Translations under genes and position numbers: made by a program
The notes under the pieces: model-generated
Told to the model about the DNA's origin: nothing
The model's input: the letters and a program-made list of their open reading frames with translations, nothing else
Databases searched by the model: none
Shown here: piece by piece, positions 8,104-17,356 of the stretch
Numbering within the stretch: the first letter of the stretch is position 1
How the letters are laid out: each line of letters opens with the position of its first letter
Assembly: GCF_032027425.1 (NCBI RefSeq)
Contig: NZ_JAVSJA010000001.1
Coordinates: 1,798,001-1,862,000 of the forward strand
DNA: 64,000 bases
Direction of reading: 5' to 3'
Origin: Microcystis wesenbergii NRERC-220
GTDB lineage: Bacteria; Cyanobacteriota; Cyanobacteriia; Cyanobacteriales; Microcystaceae

Positions 8104-8706
8104 ATGGCTTTAGTGATTCTCTACTATTTCCTCATCGCCATCATGATAGTGGGGATAATTGGCGAACTGCTGCCCGCTGTCCCCGGCATGAGTTTGATTT
8201 TAATCGCCATGGTGGTGTGGGGTTTTGTGACCAAATTCGCGGGGATGGGGGTCGCTTTAGCCGTGGCCTTTGTTATCCTTCTCCTCAGTCTGGGGGTGGA
8301 ATTCCTCGCTAGTTATCTCGGCGCCCAAAAAGTTGGGGCGAGCAATTGGAGTCAAATCGGGCTAGTAGTGGGTTTATTAGCGGGAATATTCGGGCTTTTA
8401 CCCGCTTTACCCATTGGCGGCCCGATTATCGGCTTATTTGTCGGTCCTGTGGTGGGGGCTTTTTTGGGAGAATACGCCTATCGTCGCGATTTGGAATTAA
8501 CCCCCCGTTTGCAACAATCCCTAAAAGTCTGTGTCGGTATCGTCGTCGGTACGGTTATCGGTCACGTTGCCAAAGCTATGCTGGCCACGGCTGCCGTTAT
8601 CGTCTTTATTGTCACCACTTGGCCCAATCTCTCTTCAGTTATCAGTTACCAGTTATCAGTTTTCAGTTATCAGTTTTCAGATTTGAGTTCTTTGTTTTTC
8701 AATTAA
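8104..8706 (+). CDS. DUF456 family integral membrane protein
   Basis: A very hydrophobic protein with about five or six transmembrane segments and glycine-rich turns (GELLPAVPGMS, LLPALPIGGPIIGLFVGPVVGAFLGEY) typical of DUF456. Function is unknown. It sits two bases after tldD and before tldE, so it is probably co-transcribed, perhaps serving peptide export or membrane support for the protease; that is inference. The last 22 residues (VISYQLSVFSYQFSDLSS and beyond) are not family sequence: they are read from a run of TTATCAGTTTTCAG repeats, so the original stop has been lost and the tail extended. Confidence 0.85.
   Translation: MALVILYYFLIAIMIVGIIGELLPAVPGMSLILIAMVVWGFVTKFAGMGVALAVAFVILLLSLGVEFLASYLGAQKVGASNWSQIGLVVGLLAGIFGLLPALPIGGPIIGLFVGPVVGAFLGEYAYRRDLELTPRLQQSLKVCVGIVVGTVIGHVAKAMLATAAVIVFIVTTWPNLSSVISYQLSVFSYQFSDLSSLFFN
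8638..8690. repeat. AGTTATC/AGTTTTC short tandem repeat array
   Basis: Several copies of a heptamer of the AGTTATC type in tandem, with variants AGTTACC and AGTTTTC. The same motif occurs at about 43668, 43800, 53597, 53742 and 61686. Here it is translated as the C-terminal tail of the DUF456 protein. Confidence 0.8.
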
Positions 8707-8799
8707 TCAGCCATTTTTCTGATAAATATCACTTTTATCTAGCTGACTGCTGATGGCTGACCGCTCAATTCTACATTCATCTCATTTCTGACCAAATCT

Positions 8800-10143
8800 A
8801 TGCCAAAAGTTGAAGATATCGCCCAAATCGCTAATTCTAGCGCCCAAGCTTTAGGAATTGCTAAATACGACATCTATGGTTCTTCTGTCGATGAAACCGA
8901 TGTGGATGTGTTTCAAGGGGAACCCAAACAGGTACAAGCTTCCAATCGTTCCAGCGTTATCGTTCGCGTCTGGAATCGGGATAATCAAGTCGGTGTCACC
9001 TCTACCACCGATGTGGACCCGGTGGGACTGCAATTAGCCCTGAAAACCGCCCAAGAAGCCAGCTTTTTTGGGGTTAAGGAAAATGTCCCCGATTTTAGTC
9101 CCGCTGCCACCGCACCTACCACAGAAGTGGCCAGCGAAATGTCTAATCAAGCACCTGTATCCACTCTCGTCGATAAGTTATTAGCCGCCGAAAAATCCTT
9201 ACTAGCGGCCCATCCGGCTATTGCCAGTGTTCCCTATAACGGTTTGGGACAACAGCAGGTCAGACGTTTTTATCTCAATAGCGACGGGGCAATGCGTCAG
9301 GAAGCGCGTAGTTATGCCAGCGTGTATTTATACACCAAAACCGAACAGGAAGGCAAAAAACCCCGCAGCGCTGGTGCTTTTCGGGTTAGTCCGGGGCTGG
9401 AAAAATTAGATATCGATGGTTGCATCGAGGAAGCGATTACCAAAACTGTTAGCCATCTGGACTATCAACCGATTACCACGGGTAAATATTTGGTGGTTTT
9501 TGCCCCCCGCGCCTTTTTGAGTCTAATGGGAGCATTTTCTAATCTGTTTAATGCCCAAAATGTCCTTGATAAACAGAGTCTTTCTACTCCTGAATCCCTA
9601 GGAACACAAATCGCCGCTACTGCCTTAAATTTGTGTGATGATGCCCTCCATCCAGCTAATGTTGCCGCAGAAACTTTTGATAGTGAAGGCACTCCCACCC
9701 GTCGTGTGGAATTAATTAAAGAGGGGATTTTGAGTAATTTTCTCCATAGCACGATTACCGCTAAACGGATGAATGCGGAACCGACTGGCAACGGTAACAT
9801 TGGGGCAAAAGTAACGGTTAGTCCCCATTTTTATCACGTTTTTGCTAGTGCTAATCAACCAAAGAGCTATTCTTTGGAAACAGCAGAAAATGTGGTTTTA
9901 ATTGATAGTTTACAGGCACTTCATGCAGGAGTTAATTCTCTACAAGGTTCCTTCTCTTTGCCCTTTGACGGTTGGTTAGTTAACAAAAATGAGCGCGTTA
10001 GCATCGATTCCGCTACCGTAGCCGGGGATATTTTAACACTGCTGAAATCGATTGTTTATCTGGAACCGGAAGCAGTTATTACTCCCAGTGGTGTTTGTCC
10101 CTACGTTTGGGTAGAGGGTTTATCAATCACAGGAGAAGCTTAA
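8800..10143 (+). CDS. tldE: TldE/PmbA, non-catalytic partner of TldD
   Basis: A 447-residue U62-family protein that pairs with TldD. Family hallmarks include the N-terminal EDIAQIANSSAQALGI helix, the VIVRVWNRDNQVGVTSTTD strand block, and a C-terminal INSLQG-like segment (GVNSLQGSFSLPFDGW) followed by SIDSATVAGDIL. It lacks the HExxxH zinc motif, as expected for TldE. In the characterised enzyme both subunits are needed for activity. It is downstream of tldD and the DUF456 gene on the same strand, which supports one operon despite the repeat-filled gap. Confidence 0.9.
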   Translation: MPKVEDIAQIANSSAQALGIAKYDIYGSSVDETDVDVFQGEPKQVQASNRSSVIVRVWNRDNQVGVTSTTDVDPVGLQLALKTAQEASFFGVKENVPDFSPAATAPTTEVASEMSNQAPVSTLVDKLLAAEKSLLAAHPAIASVPYNGLGQQQVRRFYLNSDGAMRQEARSYASVYLYTKTEQEGKKPRSAGAFRVSPGLEKLDIDGCIEEAITKTVSHLDYQPITTGKYLVVFAPRAFLSLMGAFSNLFNAQNVLDKQSLSTPESLGTQIAATALNLCDDALHPANVAAETFDSEGTPTRRVELIKEGILSNFLHSTITAKRMNAEPTGNGNIGAKVTVSPHFYHVFASANQPKSYSLETAENVVLIDSLQALHAGVNSLQGSFSLPFDGWLVNKNERVSIDSATVAGDILTLLKSIVYLEPEAVITPSGVCPYVWVEGLSITGEA

Positions 10144-10164
10144 CACTATATCGGACCAAAAATA

Positions 10165-10191
10165 GGGGGTATTAACAAGGGTAATACCCCC
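10165..10191 (+). terminator. Stem-loop downstream of tldE
   Basis: GGGGGTATTA (10165-10174) pairs perfectly with TAATACCCCC (10182-10191) over a 7-base loop, 21 bases after the tldE stop. There is no T-run after it, so it may stabilise the transcript end rather than terminate. Confidence 0.4.
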
Positions 10192-10523
10192 GCAAGATGG
10201 ATGCTAATTTTATAGTCGTGGGTAAGGAGTGGCAAGTGCTGGGGTTCCAGAGAGGAAGTTTGAACATTATTACTAAAATTATCGGTACAGGGTTGAAATG
10301 CAGTAGAGCTTACCGAGGCTAACCTATCCCAATTGTAGCGGCGAATTGCGCTCGCCCTCTTTTAATAACTTCTGCTTATCATCATAAGTGGAAGAGAGTC
10401 ACAAATATTAGATGCAGCCTGACTGACTCTAAATTATACAATTCATTCAATTCTGTGGAGATAACAGCTTTTAGAAAGTCGAACTTAATTTTCCCATCAA
10501 AATTAGGCTCGTCTTTTCCACTA
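10192..10523. other. Intergenic spacer, nothing coding seen
   Basis: AT-rich spacer between convergent tldE and the PEP-CTERM gene. It contains a GATGCAGCCT segment (about 10411) also present near 5683, suggesting low-level repeat debris. No RNA gene recognised. Confidence 0.4.
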
Positions 10524-11255
10524 TCATAGCCTTTTTTTCAGGCACAGCAAACCCGAACCCATAACGAGGAGAGCTATTGTCAGGGATGGTTCAGGAATGG
10601 CAGGGTTATCGATACTGAGAGTATTAATGCCAATGGCGCGGTTATTAAAATCACTACTAAATTCAATGCGGCTAATCTCGGCCAACGCACTTTTTACCCC
10701 CAGAAAAATGGCAGAATTATCCAGTACTGTAGAAGATGTACCATTGACACTAAAACTATCCAAAAGATTGTCATTAATATCAAATGCTTTGATAGTACCA
10801 ACAAAGTTCGGCTCATCATCCACAGCGATTTGCGCTCCAGCAGCCCTAACCGGTTGTGCGAAGCTAATCGAAATCGGGCCTGGGTTGCCAGGAGCGGGAA
10901 ATAGACCAAACTGCAGCCCCGTAAACAAGAGAAAATCACCGTTAGCAAAGTTAGTCGGGATGCCCTGCGGAATAGGAGCCGTTTTAAAGACAAAAGGCGG
11001 TGTAATCGGCGGATTTATCGGATTAATATCTACATCTAAGCCCAATCCTCCGGCGGAAGTACCGGAAAAAGAAAAACCGAGAAAATCAGCGAAATTAGGG
11101 TTAAAAGGGTTTAAAACCTTGCCAAGACTCGACCAATCGATGGAATCATTACCCTTGAGGTCGGCACGATTAGTTACCAAGCTAACGGCAAAGCTGGGGC
11201 TGATAAGGGATAAAGAGAGAGAAACCGCAATAGTAGTAGATGTTAAGATTCTCAT
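10524..11255 (-). CDS. PEP-CTERM sorting-domain exported protein
   Basis: A secreted or surface-anchored protein. An N-terminal signal peptide (TIAVSLSLSLISPSFAVS, cleavage probably after SFA) is followed by a beta-rich, Asn/Pro-rich body of about 190 residues. The end shows the PEP-CTERM signal: AIPEPS, a hydrophobic segment LTIALLVMGSGLLCL and basic KKRL. In bacteria with exosortase such proteins are processed at the outer surface, often with extracellular polysaccharide; no exosortase gene is in the window. The body has a lectin- or jelly-roll-like composition but I cannot name a domain. The frame is intact with an ATG start. Confidence 0.88.
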   Translation of the reverse strand: MRILTSTTIAVSLSLSLISPSFAVSLVTNRADLKGNDSIDWSSLGKVLNPFNPNFADFLGFSFSGTSAGGLGLDVDINPINPPITPPFVFKTAPIPQGIPTNFANGDFLLFTGLQFGLFPAPGNPGPISISFAQPVRAAGAQIAVDDEPNFVGTIKAFDINDNLLDSFSVNGTSSTVLDNSAIFLGVKSALAEISRIEFSSDFNNRAIGINTLSIDNPAIPEPSLTIALLVMGSGLLCLKKRL

Positions 11256-11366
11256 CCAGAAAATATCCTTAATTTGACTGCCTGATATTATATTCCTCTT
11301 TTTTTACCCTAAAATTTAAGTTTTAATAAGTATGAGGGTAAGGCCATCAGTTTTTATAGTTAAGAA

Positions 11367-11804
11367 CTATTTTTCAGCCGGGGGAAACCAATTATCATCT
11401 AATGTTTGTTCGAGGGATATATGAGCGTCTGAATTGAGGGAAAAAAGCTGAGAAACTGATTTAATCGCCACTGGATAAACTTTATCATACATAGCTGCTA
11501 ATTCTGGCCGTAAGCTGGGACTATCTTCTAAACGATGCTGAATTTGGGCGCGAAAATTGACTATTGCTGCCGCCCAATGATTACCTGACCGTTTTTTTTC
11601 TTCTTGCCAATAAGCCAGCTTTAAAAGCTGTTCGATAAGACGGGTTAACAGACTCATTAAAGCTCGTCTATCACTTTTCCTTATACTCTCGATTTCTTCA
11701 ATTAAATTATCCAAATCCACCTGATCAAAATTACGCTCTTGTAACTGTTTTACCGTCTCTTTTAGCCATTGATTATAATCAGTTTCGTAGGCAGTTGACG
11801 ACAT
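11367..11804 (-). CDS. DUF29 family protein
   Basis: A 145-residue DUF29 protein: an N-terminal YETDYNQWLKETVKQLQERN helix, the LIEEIESIRKSDRRALMSLL core, a central HW...I..FRAQIQ block and the terminal block SLEQTLDDNWFPP. This small helical family is strongly expanded in cyanobacteria and its role is unknown. The gene is complete, unlike the remnant near 924-1157. A broken gene lies just upstream on the same strand, which might once have been a partner. Confidence 0.9.
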   Translation of the reverse strand: MSSTAYETDYNQWLKETVKQLQERNFDQVDLDNLIEEIESIRKSDRRALMSLLTRLIEQLLKLAYWQEEKKRSGNHWAAAIVNFRAQIQHRLEDSPSLRPELAAMYDKVYPVAIKSVSQLFSLNSDAHISLEQTLDDNWFPPAEK

Positions 11805-11841
11805 AATTTAACTCTCCATAGAAAATTACTTAAATGGCTTT

Positions 11842-12180
11842 CTATCTAGGAGAAGCCGAATTTTGTTCAAAAGTTAACTCCTCTAACACTTCCGTAACCA
11901 ACTTGCCGTTGGCTAAACGCTTTAAACTTCTAATCTGAATATTTACTTTAGGAGTTTCTTCTAACTGTTCAATCAAAAAATATCCATATTTGATTATTGC
12001 CTCACGCACCGCACTGTTTTAAGTCCAAACTTGCGCCATTTCTAACCTATTAGTAACCCCAATAAACTCCTCTCCTTCCCCATCTAAACTATAATTAGCC
12101 GCATAGGTATTAGCAGTAGGACACAACAATAAAACATAGCCTAAATGTCCTTTTGTTGCTGTGCCAAATCCTTTAGCCAT
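11842..12180 (-). pseudogene. Small hypothetical gene with an in-frame stop
   Basis: A 113-codon frame starting at ATG 12180 behind a good ribosome-binding site (GAGGAGG, 12185-12191 complement). It reads MAKGFGTATKGHLGYVLLLC and on to LEMAQVWT, meets TAA at 12019-12021 (codon 54), then continues in the same frame with plausible protein sequence (AVREAIIKYGYFLIEQLEE, then NIQIRSLKRLANGKLVTEVL) to a stop at 11842-11844. A single base change would explain the break. I do not recognise the family. Either the gene is dead or the first 53 residues are made alone. Confidence 0.6.
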
Positions 12181-12192
12181 AAAAAATCCTCC

Positions 12193-13059
12193 TCAAGATA
12201 ACAAATCGATTGCAATTGTCGATGATAGCTGAGATTCTATCACTTGATGACCGAGATTAACCGGTCGAGCATTTCCCTCTACCGGCGCGCAATAACGGGG
12301 AATTGGACTAGAAACGAGGCTAATATGACGGTCACTCACCGCTAATCCATGGGTAGGATCATAGCCTTTCCAGCCGCCCCCCGGCAAATACACCTCTACC
12401 CAAGCGTGTAAATGTCTTTCTCCTTGGTCTAAATCTCCTTCTTGATAGCCACTGACAAAACGGGAAGCTAATCCCACACAGCGACACACATCCATAAATA
12501 AAACCACAAAATCGCGACAGGAACCCTGCTTATTTTTCCAAGTGTTTCCGGGTAGATAGGGTTCCCCGGTAAGACGAATAATTTGCTGACAATTTCGGTA
12601 AATTTTGTCATTAAGATTAAACAGGAAAGATAGCACCTGTCCCTCGGTTTCCTGCATAACTTCCTGGGCTAATGCTGCCACATCAGGGTCATTAGCTAAC
12701 CCATAAAATTGTCTGTAGGGTTGTAATTGACTGTGGAGAGAAATGGGATAATCAAAGGGTAAACAGGTCGCCCAAGGTTCCAACAAATACTGAAAAGGAT
12801 TAACCCCATGGGTTTCCACTTCACTCACCACATCAATCAATAATTCTTCCGTCGGTTGATTAAACCAAATTTGTAAACAAGAATTGCCATCGAGGTCGAT
12901 AATATTAGTTATCGTTAAAGGTTCCGGGTTAATTTTGAGCGTGAACTCTCGTAAAGTTTGCCCACCATCGGATTTTGGTCGCAAGCGCAGCAGATGGGGC
13001 GATAAAATCACGGGTTGATTATAGAAATAGTTAGTTTGATGCCGAATGTGATAACGCAT
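12193..13059 (-). CDS. Transglutaminase-like cysteine protease family protein
   Basis: A 288-residue protein with the bacterial transglutaminase N-terminal domain (MRYHIRHQTNYFYNQPV, about 1-80) followed by the papain-like core. The catalytic triad is visible: Cys181 in QGSCRDFV, His218 in HLHAWVEV, Asp234 in GYDPTHG. Such proteins may hydrolyse or ligate peptide bonds. Its ATG overlaps the stop of the alpha-E gene by one base (TAATG), so translation is coupled. The set of circularly permuted ATP-grasp, alpha-E and transglutaminase genes is a recurring bacterial neighbourhood proposed to make or modify a peptide; the product is unknown. Confidence 0.92.
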   Translation of the reverse strand: MRYHIRHQTNYFYNQPVILSPHLLRLRPKSDGGQTLREFTLKINPEPLTITNIIDLDGNSCLQIWFNQPTEELLIDVVSEVETHGVNPFQYLLEPWATCLPFDYPISLHSQLQPYRQFYGLANDPDVAALAQEVMQETEGQVLSFLFNLNDKIYRNCQQIIRLTGEPYLPGNTWKNKQGSCRDFVVLFMDVCRCVGLASRFVSGYQEGDLDQGERHLHAWVEVYLPGGGWKGYDPTHGLAVSDRHISLVSSPIPRYCAPVEGNARPVNLGHQVIESQLSSTIAIDLLS

Positions 13060-14060
13060 TAAGTTATTAATTGGGATTGATATTGAAAGTTATTTACTGG
13101 CAGAGGTGAGGCAAGTTCAGGATTAAAAACAAAGAAAGTTTCTGTCATTTTTGTTCCCACATCATTAACTCTTTTTTGAATATGGTCGAGGAATTCATGC
13201 AATCCCATTTCAATAATATCCTCGATAGTTAGATAACCCATTTCCGCACAAAGTCGCCCTAAACTTCTTTCTACCGAATTCCCCCAAGTTCCTATAGGAG
13301 TCCCTGTAACTTGATGCAAACAGTGGTCTAATTCCCGCAGACAAAAGTGAATTGAACGAGGAAATTCTCGATTAAGAATTAAAAATTCGGCCACGTCACT
13401 AGGAGTAATCCGTCGTTGACATTTACGATACATTTCGTAGGCACTCACCGACCGCAGTAAAGCAATCCATTGAATTTGGTCTAGAGAAGTTCCTACCCAT
13501 TGAGCGGAAGGCAAGAGATAATAGTATTTAACATCAAGAATTCTGGCGGTTTTATCGGCGCGTTCCTGTAATCTTCCCATAACGCCAAAATGCCAACCTT
13601 CATTATGAGTCATCGTTGCATCCATCACCCCTGCAAAACGGTGACTAGCCAATTTAACTTGGGTAAAAAAGTTCGGTAAAGTAGTTTGAGGATGGTAAGA
13701 GGAAGCATCTTTTACCATTAAGAAAAAACCATTAACCTGTTCCCACATTTCCGAAGAAATAATCTCGCGAACTGACCGAGCATTTTCTCGCGCCCAGCGC
13801 AAACAAGAGATAATTGAACTACTATATTCCGTGTCAAATGTCAAGAAATTGATCACATTTTCTGCGGTGGCTGTGCCGTAACGTTTCTTGAATTGTTCTA
13901 AATCTCCCGTGGTTAAAACCAAAGGTTCCCACTGTTGCAAAACACTGGTAGGTACATCTAACATTAAATTAAGGTTAACATCCATAAACCGGGCGACATT
14001 TTCTGCCCGTTCAATATAGCGATTTAACCAATAAATTGAATCGGCAACTCTACTAAGCAT
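13059..14060 (-). CDS. Alpha-E domain protein (DUF403)
   Basis: A 333-residue all-helical protein. The start MLSRVADSIYWLNRYIERAE is the conserved alpha-E N-terminus, and the repeated E/R-rich helices (GRLQERADKTARILDVKYY) match the family. There is no known enzyme activity; it always keeps company with a permuted ATP-grasp protein, and here lies between that gene (114-base gap upstream) and the transglutaminase (1-base overlap downstream). It is thus the middle gene of the operon and probably a binding or scaffold subunit; that role is inference. Confidence 0.92.
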   Translation of the reverse strand: MLSRVADSIYWLNRYIERAENVARFMDVNLNLMLDVPTSVLQQWEPLVLTTGDLEQFKKRYGTATAENVINFLTFDTEYSSSIISCLRWARENARSVREIISSEMWEQVNGFFLMVKDASSYHPQTTLPNFFTQVKLASHRFAGVMDATMTHNEGWHFGVMGRLQERADKTARILDVKYYYLLPSAQWVGTSLDQIQWIALLRSVSAYEMYRKCQRRITPSDVAEFLILNREFPRSIHFCLRELDHCLHQVTGTPIGTWGNSVERSLGRLCAEMGYLTIEDIIEMGLHEFLDHIQKRVNDVGTKMTETFFVFNPELASPLPVNNFQYQSQLIT

Positions 14061-14174
14061 AATTAACCAGGAAAAAGTGAAAAGGGTAGGGTGGATTGGG
14101 CGAAAATAATTTATGCACTCGACTCATGATTTAATTTTGGCCGTAACCCAGCAAAATTTTGATTATTGTCTTGA

Positions 14175-15611
14175 TTACTTGGTTAAAACCCAAGTGTCTT
14201 TACTGCCACCACCTTGAGAGGAATTAACCACTAAAGAACCCTTTTTCAAAGCCACGCGAGTTAACCCCCCGGGATGCACATAAATTTCATCGCCACGATG
14301 GAGAATATAGGGACGTAAATCCACATGACGACCTTCAACTTCCGTGTCAATTAAAGTGGGAACCCTAGAAAGACTTAACACCGGTTGAGCGATATAATTG
14401 CGGGGATTAGCGGCAATGCGTGGGGCGAATTCTGCCCTTTGTTCGGGGGTAGCTTGAGAACCGACTAACATCCCATAACCTCCCGACTCATTAGCGGCTT
14501 TCACAACTAACTTATCGAGATTATTTAAGACATAATCTAAGTCCTTTTCTCGCCAACAAAGATAGGTAGGAACGTTATTTAAAATCGCTTCTTCTCCCAG
14601 ATAATAACGAATCATATCGGGGACAAAAGCATAAATAACCTTATCATCGGCGACTCCCGTACCCGGGGCATTAGCTAAAGCGACGCGACCTTCCTGGAAA
14701 ACTTTTAATAACCCTGGTACACCTAACATCGAATCGGGACGAAAAACCGCTGGATCTAAAAAGTCATCATCGAGGCGACGATAGACCACATCTACCCGTC
14801 TTAATCCCTTGGTGGTTTTCATTTGTAGATAACCATCAAAGACGACTAAATCACGCCCTTCCACCAATTCTACCCCCATTTGTTGGGCGATAAAAGAATG
14901 TTCAAAGTAGGCAGAATTATAGGTTCCGGGGGTTAAAACCACCACGGTGGGATTAGGTAATTGGGCTGGGGCTAAATTGAGGAGAGTTTCCAACAGATGG
15001 GAAGGATAATCATCCACCGGTTTAACATTCATTGTCTGGAAAATATCGGGGAAAGTGCTTTTCATTACCCGACGATTTTCCAGGACATAGGAAATACCGG
15101 AAGGAACCCGCAAATTATCCTCTAAAACGTACCATTGACCATCTTTATCGCGGACTAAATCGGTCCCCGTGATGTGACACCAGATACCTCCAGCGGGTTT
15201 CAGTCCCAGACAGGGTTTAAGAAATCCCGTCGCCGAGGCGATTAATTCGGGGGGAATAATGCCATCTTTAATGATTAACTGGTCATTATAGATATCGGAG
15301 AGAAAAAGATTGAGAGCTTTGATGCGTTGTTTCAGTCCTCTTTCTAAATAATCCCAGTCCTCAGCCGAGACAATTCGGGGAATAATATCAAAAGGAAAGA
15401 TTTTTTCCACCCCTTGATTGTCGCTATAGACATTGAAAGTCACCCCCAATTCAAACAGGGCCGACTGAGCGGTTTCCCGGTGTTGTTGAAGTTCTCGGGG
15501 CGGCAGATTCTGCAACCATTTGATTAAAGGGGACGCGTGGGGACGAGGTTGACCATCATCCAAGAATAGTTCGTCGTAGAAGCCTTCGGGATCGTAGGTA
15601 TTTAATAGCAC
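14175..15611 (-). CDS. Circularly permuted type 2 ATP-grasp protein
   Basis: A 478-residue member of the permuted ATP-grasp family (formerly DUF404/DUF407). Landmarks are [18 protein letters not shown] at the N-terminus, [14 protein letters not shown] near 165-180, the [11 protein letters not shown] segment, and the glycine-rich [16 protein letters not shown] loop at about 370-385, which would bind ATP. ATP-grasp enzymes join an acid to an amine, which fits the idea of peptide synthesis by this operon. First gene of the operon; its promoter must lie in 15612-15840, shared with divergent petB. Confidence 0.92.
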   Translation of the reverse strand: MLLNTYDPEGFYDELFLDDGQPRPHASPLIKWLQNLPPRELQQHRETAQSALFELGVTFNVYSDNQGVEKIFPFDIIPRIVSAEDWDYLERGLKQRIKALNLFLSDIYNDQLIIKDGIIPPELIASATGFLKPCLGLKPAGGIWCHITGTDLVRDKDGQWYVLEDNLRVPSGISYVLENRRVMKSTFPDIFQTMNVKPVDDYPSHLLETLLNLAPAQLPNPTVVVLTPGTYNSAYFEHSFIAQQMGVELVEGRDLVVFDGYLQMKTTKGLRRVDVVYRRLDDDFLDPAVFRPDSMLGVPGLLKVFQEGRVALANAPGTGVADDKVIYAFVPDMIRYYLGEEAILNNVPTYLCWREKDLDYVLNNLDKLVVKAANESGGYGMLVGSQATPEQRAEFAPRIAANPRNYIAQPVLSLSRVPTLIDTEVEGRHVDLRPYILHRGDEIYVHPGGLTRVALKKGSLVVNSSQGGGSKDTWVLTK

Positions 15612-15847
15612 GCTGACCTCATTCCATACCTTACCTATTCCCAGTGTCGGACAATTGGCCCGATTTTTTGTAGTCTAGGAGACATTTTAAGGGAAATTTT
15701 AGAAAGTTAGCGGTTTGGCAGACAGCGATCGCCGATTGCTCCCCACCGGTGGAGAAACCTGACAAGAGCGAGAATTAGCCCTGAAAACTGTGTTACATTT
15801 TTTAAAGGTCAAACCTTAAATCTTTCATTTTTCTTACTGGTTACGCG

Positions 15848-16516
15848 ATGTTTACCAAACAAGTAACGGATTCTAAAGCCTATCAATGGTTTCAGGAACG
15901 CTTAGAAATTCAAGGGATCGCTGATGATATCAGCACCAAATACGTTCCCCCCCACGTTAATATCTTCTACTGTCTTGGTGGTATCACCCTTGTGTGCTTC
16001 GTGATCCAGTTTGCCACTGGTTTCGCCATGACCTTCTACTACAAACCCACCGTAGCAGAGGCCCTCTCCTCGGTACAGTACATCATGAACGAAGTTAACT
16101 TTGGCTGGTTAATTCGTTCTATCCATCGCTGGTCTGCCAGTATGATGGTCTTAATGATGATCCTGCACGTTTTCCGCGTTTACCTGACCGGTGGCTTCAA
16201 AAAACCTCGGGAATTAACCTGGGTCACTGGGGTTGTCCTGGCCGTGATCACCGTTAGCTTCGGTGTCACCGGTTACTCCTTACCCTGGGATCAGGTGGGT
16301 TACTGGGCGGTTAAAATTGTTTCCGGTGTACCTGCTGCTATTCCCGTCGTCGGTGATCAACTCGTCACCCTGATGCGCGGTAGCGAAAGCGTCGGTCAAG
16401 CAACTTTAACCCGTTTCTACAGCTTACATACCTTTGTACTACCCTGGTCGATCGCGGTCTTCATGTTGCTACATTTCTTGATGATCCGTAAACAAGGCAT
16501 TTCTGGGCCTCTATAA
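15848..16516 (+). CDS. petB: Cytochrome b6, petB
   Basis: Core subunit of the thylakoid cytochrome b6f complex, carrying electrons between plastoquinone and plastocyanin/cytochrome c6. The 222-residue length is standard. Haem ligands are visible as His93 and His107 on one helix and His194 and His209 on another; Cys42 (YCLGG) matches the thioether site of haem cn. Four membrane helices are evident. petD follows after 51 bases on the same strand, the usual cyanobacterial petBD operon. A GCGATCGC octamer lies in the upstream region at 15725. Confidence 0.98.
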   Translation: MFTKQVTDSKAYQWFQERLEIQGIADDISTKYVPPHVNIFYCLGGITLVCFVIQFATGFAMTFYYKPTVAEALSSVQYIMNEVNFGWLIRSIHRWSASMMVLMMILHVFRVYLTGGFKKPRELTWVTGVVLAVITVSFGVTGYSLPWDQVGYWAVKIVSGVPAAIPVVGDQLVTLMRGSESVGQATLTRFYSLHTFVLPWSIAVFMLLHFLMIRKQGISGPL

Positions 16517-16567
16517 TTCAGAAAAATATCTCTGTCGATCCGAAATCATTTTTAGGAGACATTATCC

Positions 16568-17050
16568 ATGTCCACATTAAAAAAGCCCGATCTCAGCGAT
16601 CCCGCTCTGCGCGCTAAGTTGGCTAAAGGTATGGGTCACAACTACTACGGTGAACCCGCTTGGCCCAACGATCTCCTCTATGTCTTCCCGGTGGTTATCT
16701 TCGGTACGATCGGACTCTGCACCGGTTTAGCGATTATGGATCCCACCATGATCGGTGAACCTGCCGATCCTTTCGCTACTCCCCTAGAAATTCTGCCAGA
16801 GTGGTATCTTTATCCCGTTTTCCAAATTCTCCGTATTCTTCCTAACAAACTCTTAGGTATCGCTTGCATGGCCGGCGTTCCCCTAGGCTTGATGTTAGTT
16901 CCCTTTATTGAAAGCGTCAATAAATTCCAAAATCCCTTCCGTCGTCCCGTCGCTACCGCTATCTTCCTATTTGGTACTGTGGTCACGATTTGGTTAGGTA
17001 TTGGTGCCACTTTCCCCATCGATATATCTTTAACTCTCGGTTTGTTCTAA
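16568..17050 (+). CDS. petD: Cytochrome b6f subunit IV, petD
   Basis: The 160-residue subunit IV, equivalent to the C-terminal part of cytochrome b. The PEWY motif of the quinol-oxidising site is at residues 77-80 ([10 protein letters not shown]). Three transmembrane helices follow the short N-terminal [21 protein letters not shown] good ribosome-binding site (AGGAGA, about 16554-16559) precedes the ATG. Co-transcribed with petB and followed by a hairpin terminator. Confidence 0.98.
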   Translation: MSTLKKPDLSDPALRAKLAKGMGHNYYGEPAWPNDLLYVFPVVIFGTIGLCTGLAIMDPTMIGEPADPFATPLEILPEWYLYPVFQILRILPNKLLGIACMAGVPLGLMLVPFIESVNKFQNPFRRPVATAIFLFGTVVTIWLGIGATFPIDISLTLGLF

Positions 17051-17072
17051 GTTACTGAACTCCGGCAGTTTT

Positions 17073-17124
17073 TTGCCCACGCTTGTGATTCCTGACTTGG
17101 GAAGAGCGATCGTGGGCAATTTTA
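17073..17124 (+). terminator. Terminator of petBD
   Basis: TTGCCCACG (17073-17081) pairs with CGTGGGCAA (17111-17119) followed by TTTTAATT. The loop is long (29 bases) with a GCGATCG inside. Position just after petD supports a terminator. Confidence 0.55.
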
Positions 17125-17126
17125 AT

Positions 17127-17342
17127 TGGGGTTTGCGGCAAAAAGTTTTTCTTGGGGGCAGGCTGTGGGGTGTGGGGTGTGGGGTGTAGGGTTTTACCGA
17201 TTTTCAGGTGGTCAACTACCTAATTTTCAGGGAAAAAGTCCAGGGATTTTCCCCCTGATCACTCCCAGTCCGGTACTTTTTGATTGACAAAAAGTCTAAA
17301 AGTCTTACCCAACAAGGTTTTTAGATTTATTCAGCCAACCCT
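17127..17342. mobile_element. MITE-like element, GGGCTTGCTGAA family, copy 1
   Basis: The right end, reverse-complemented, reads AGGGTTGGCTGAATAAATCT and matches the left end of the copy at 49722. The left end (GGGGTTTGCGGCAAAAAGTT) matches the reverse complement of that copy's right end. This copy is therefore inverted and degenerate relative to 49722-49962. It includes a GTGTGGG heptamer run at about 17166-17190. It fills the convergent gap between petD and the isoprenoid synthase gene; no coding content. Confidence 0.6.
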
Positions 17343-17356
17343 AATTGTGATTTCTT

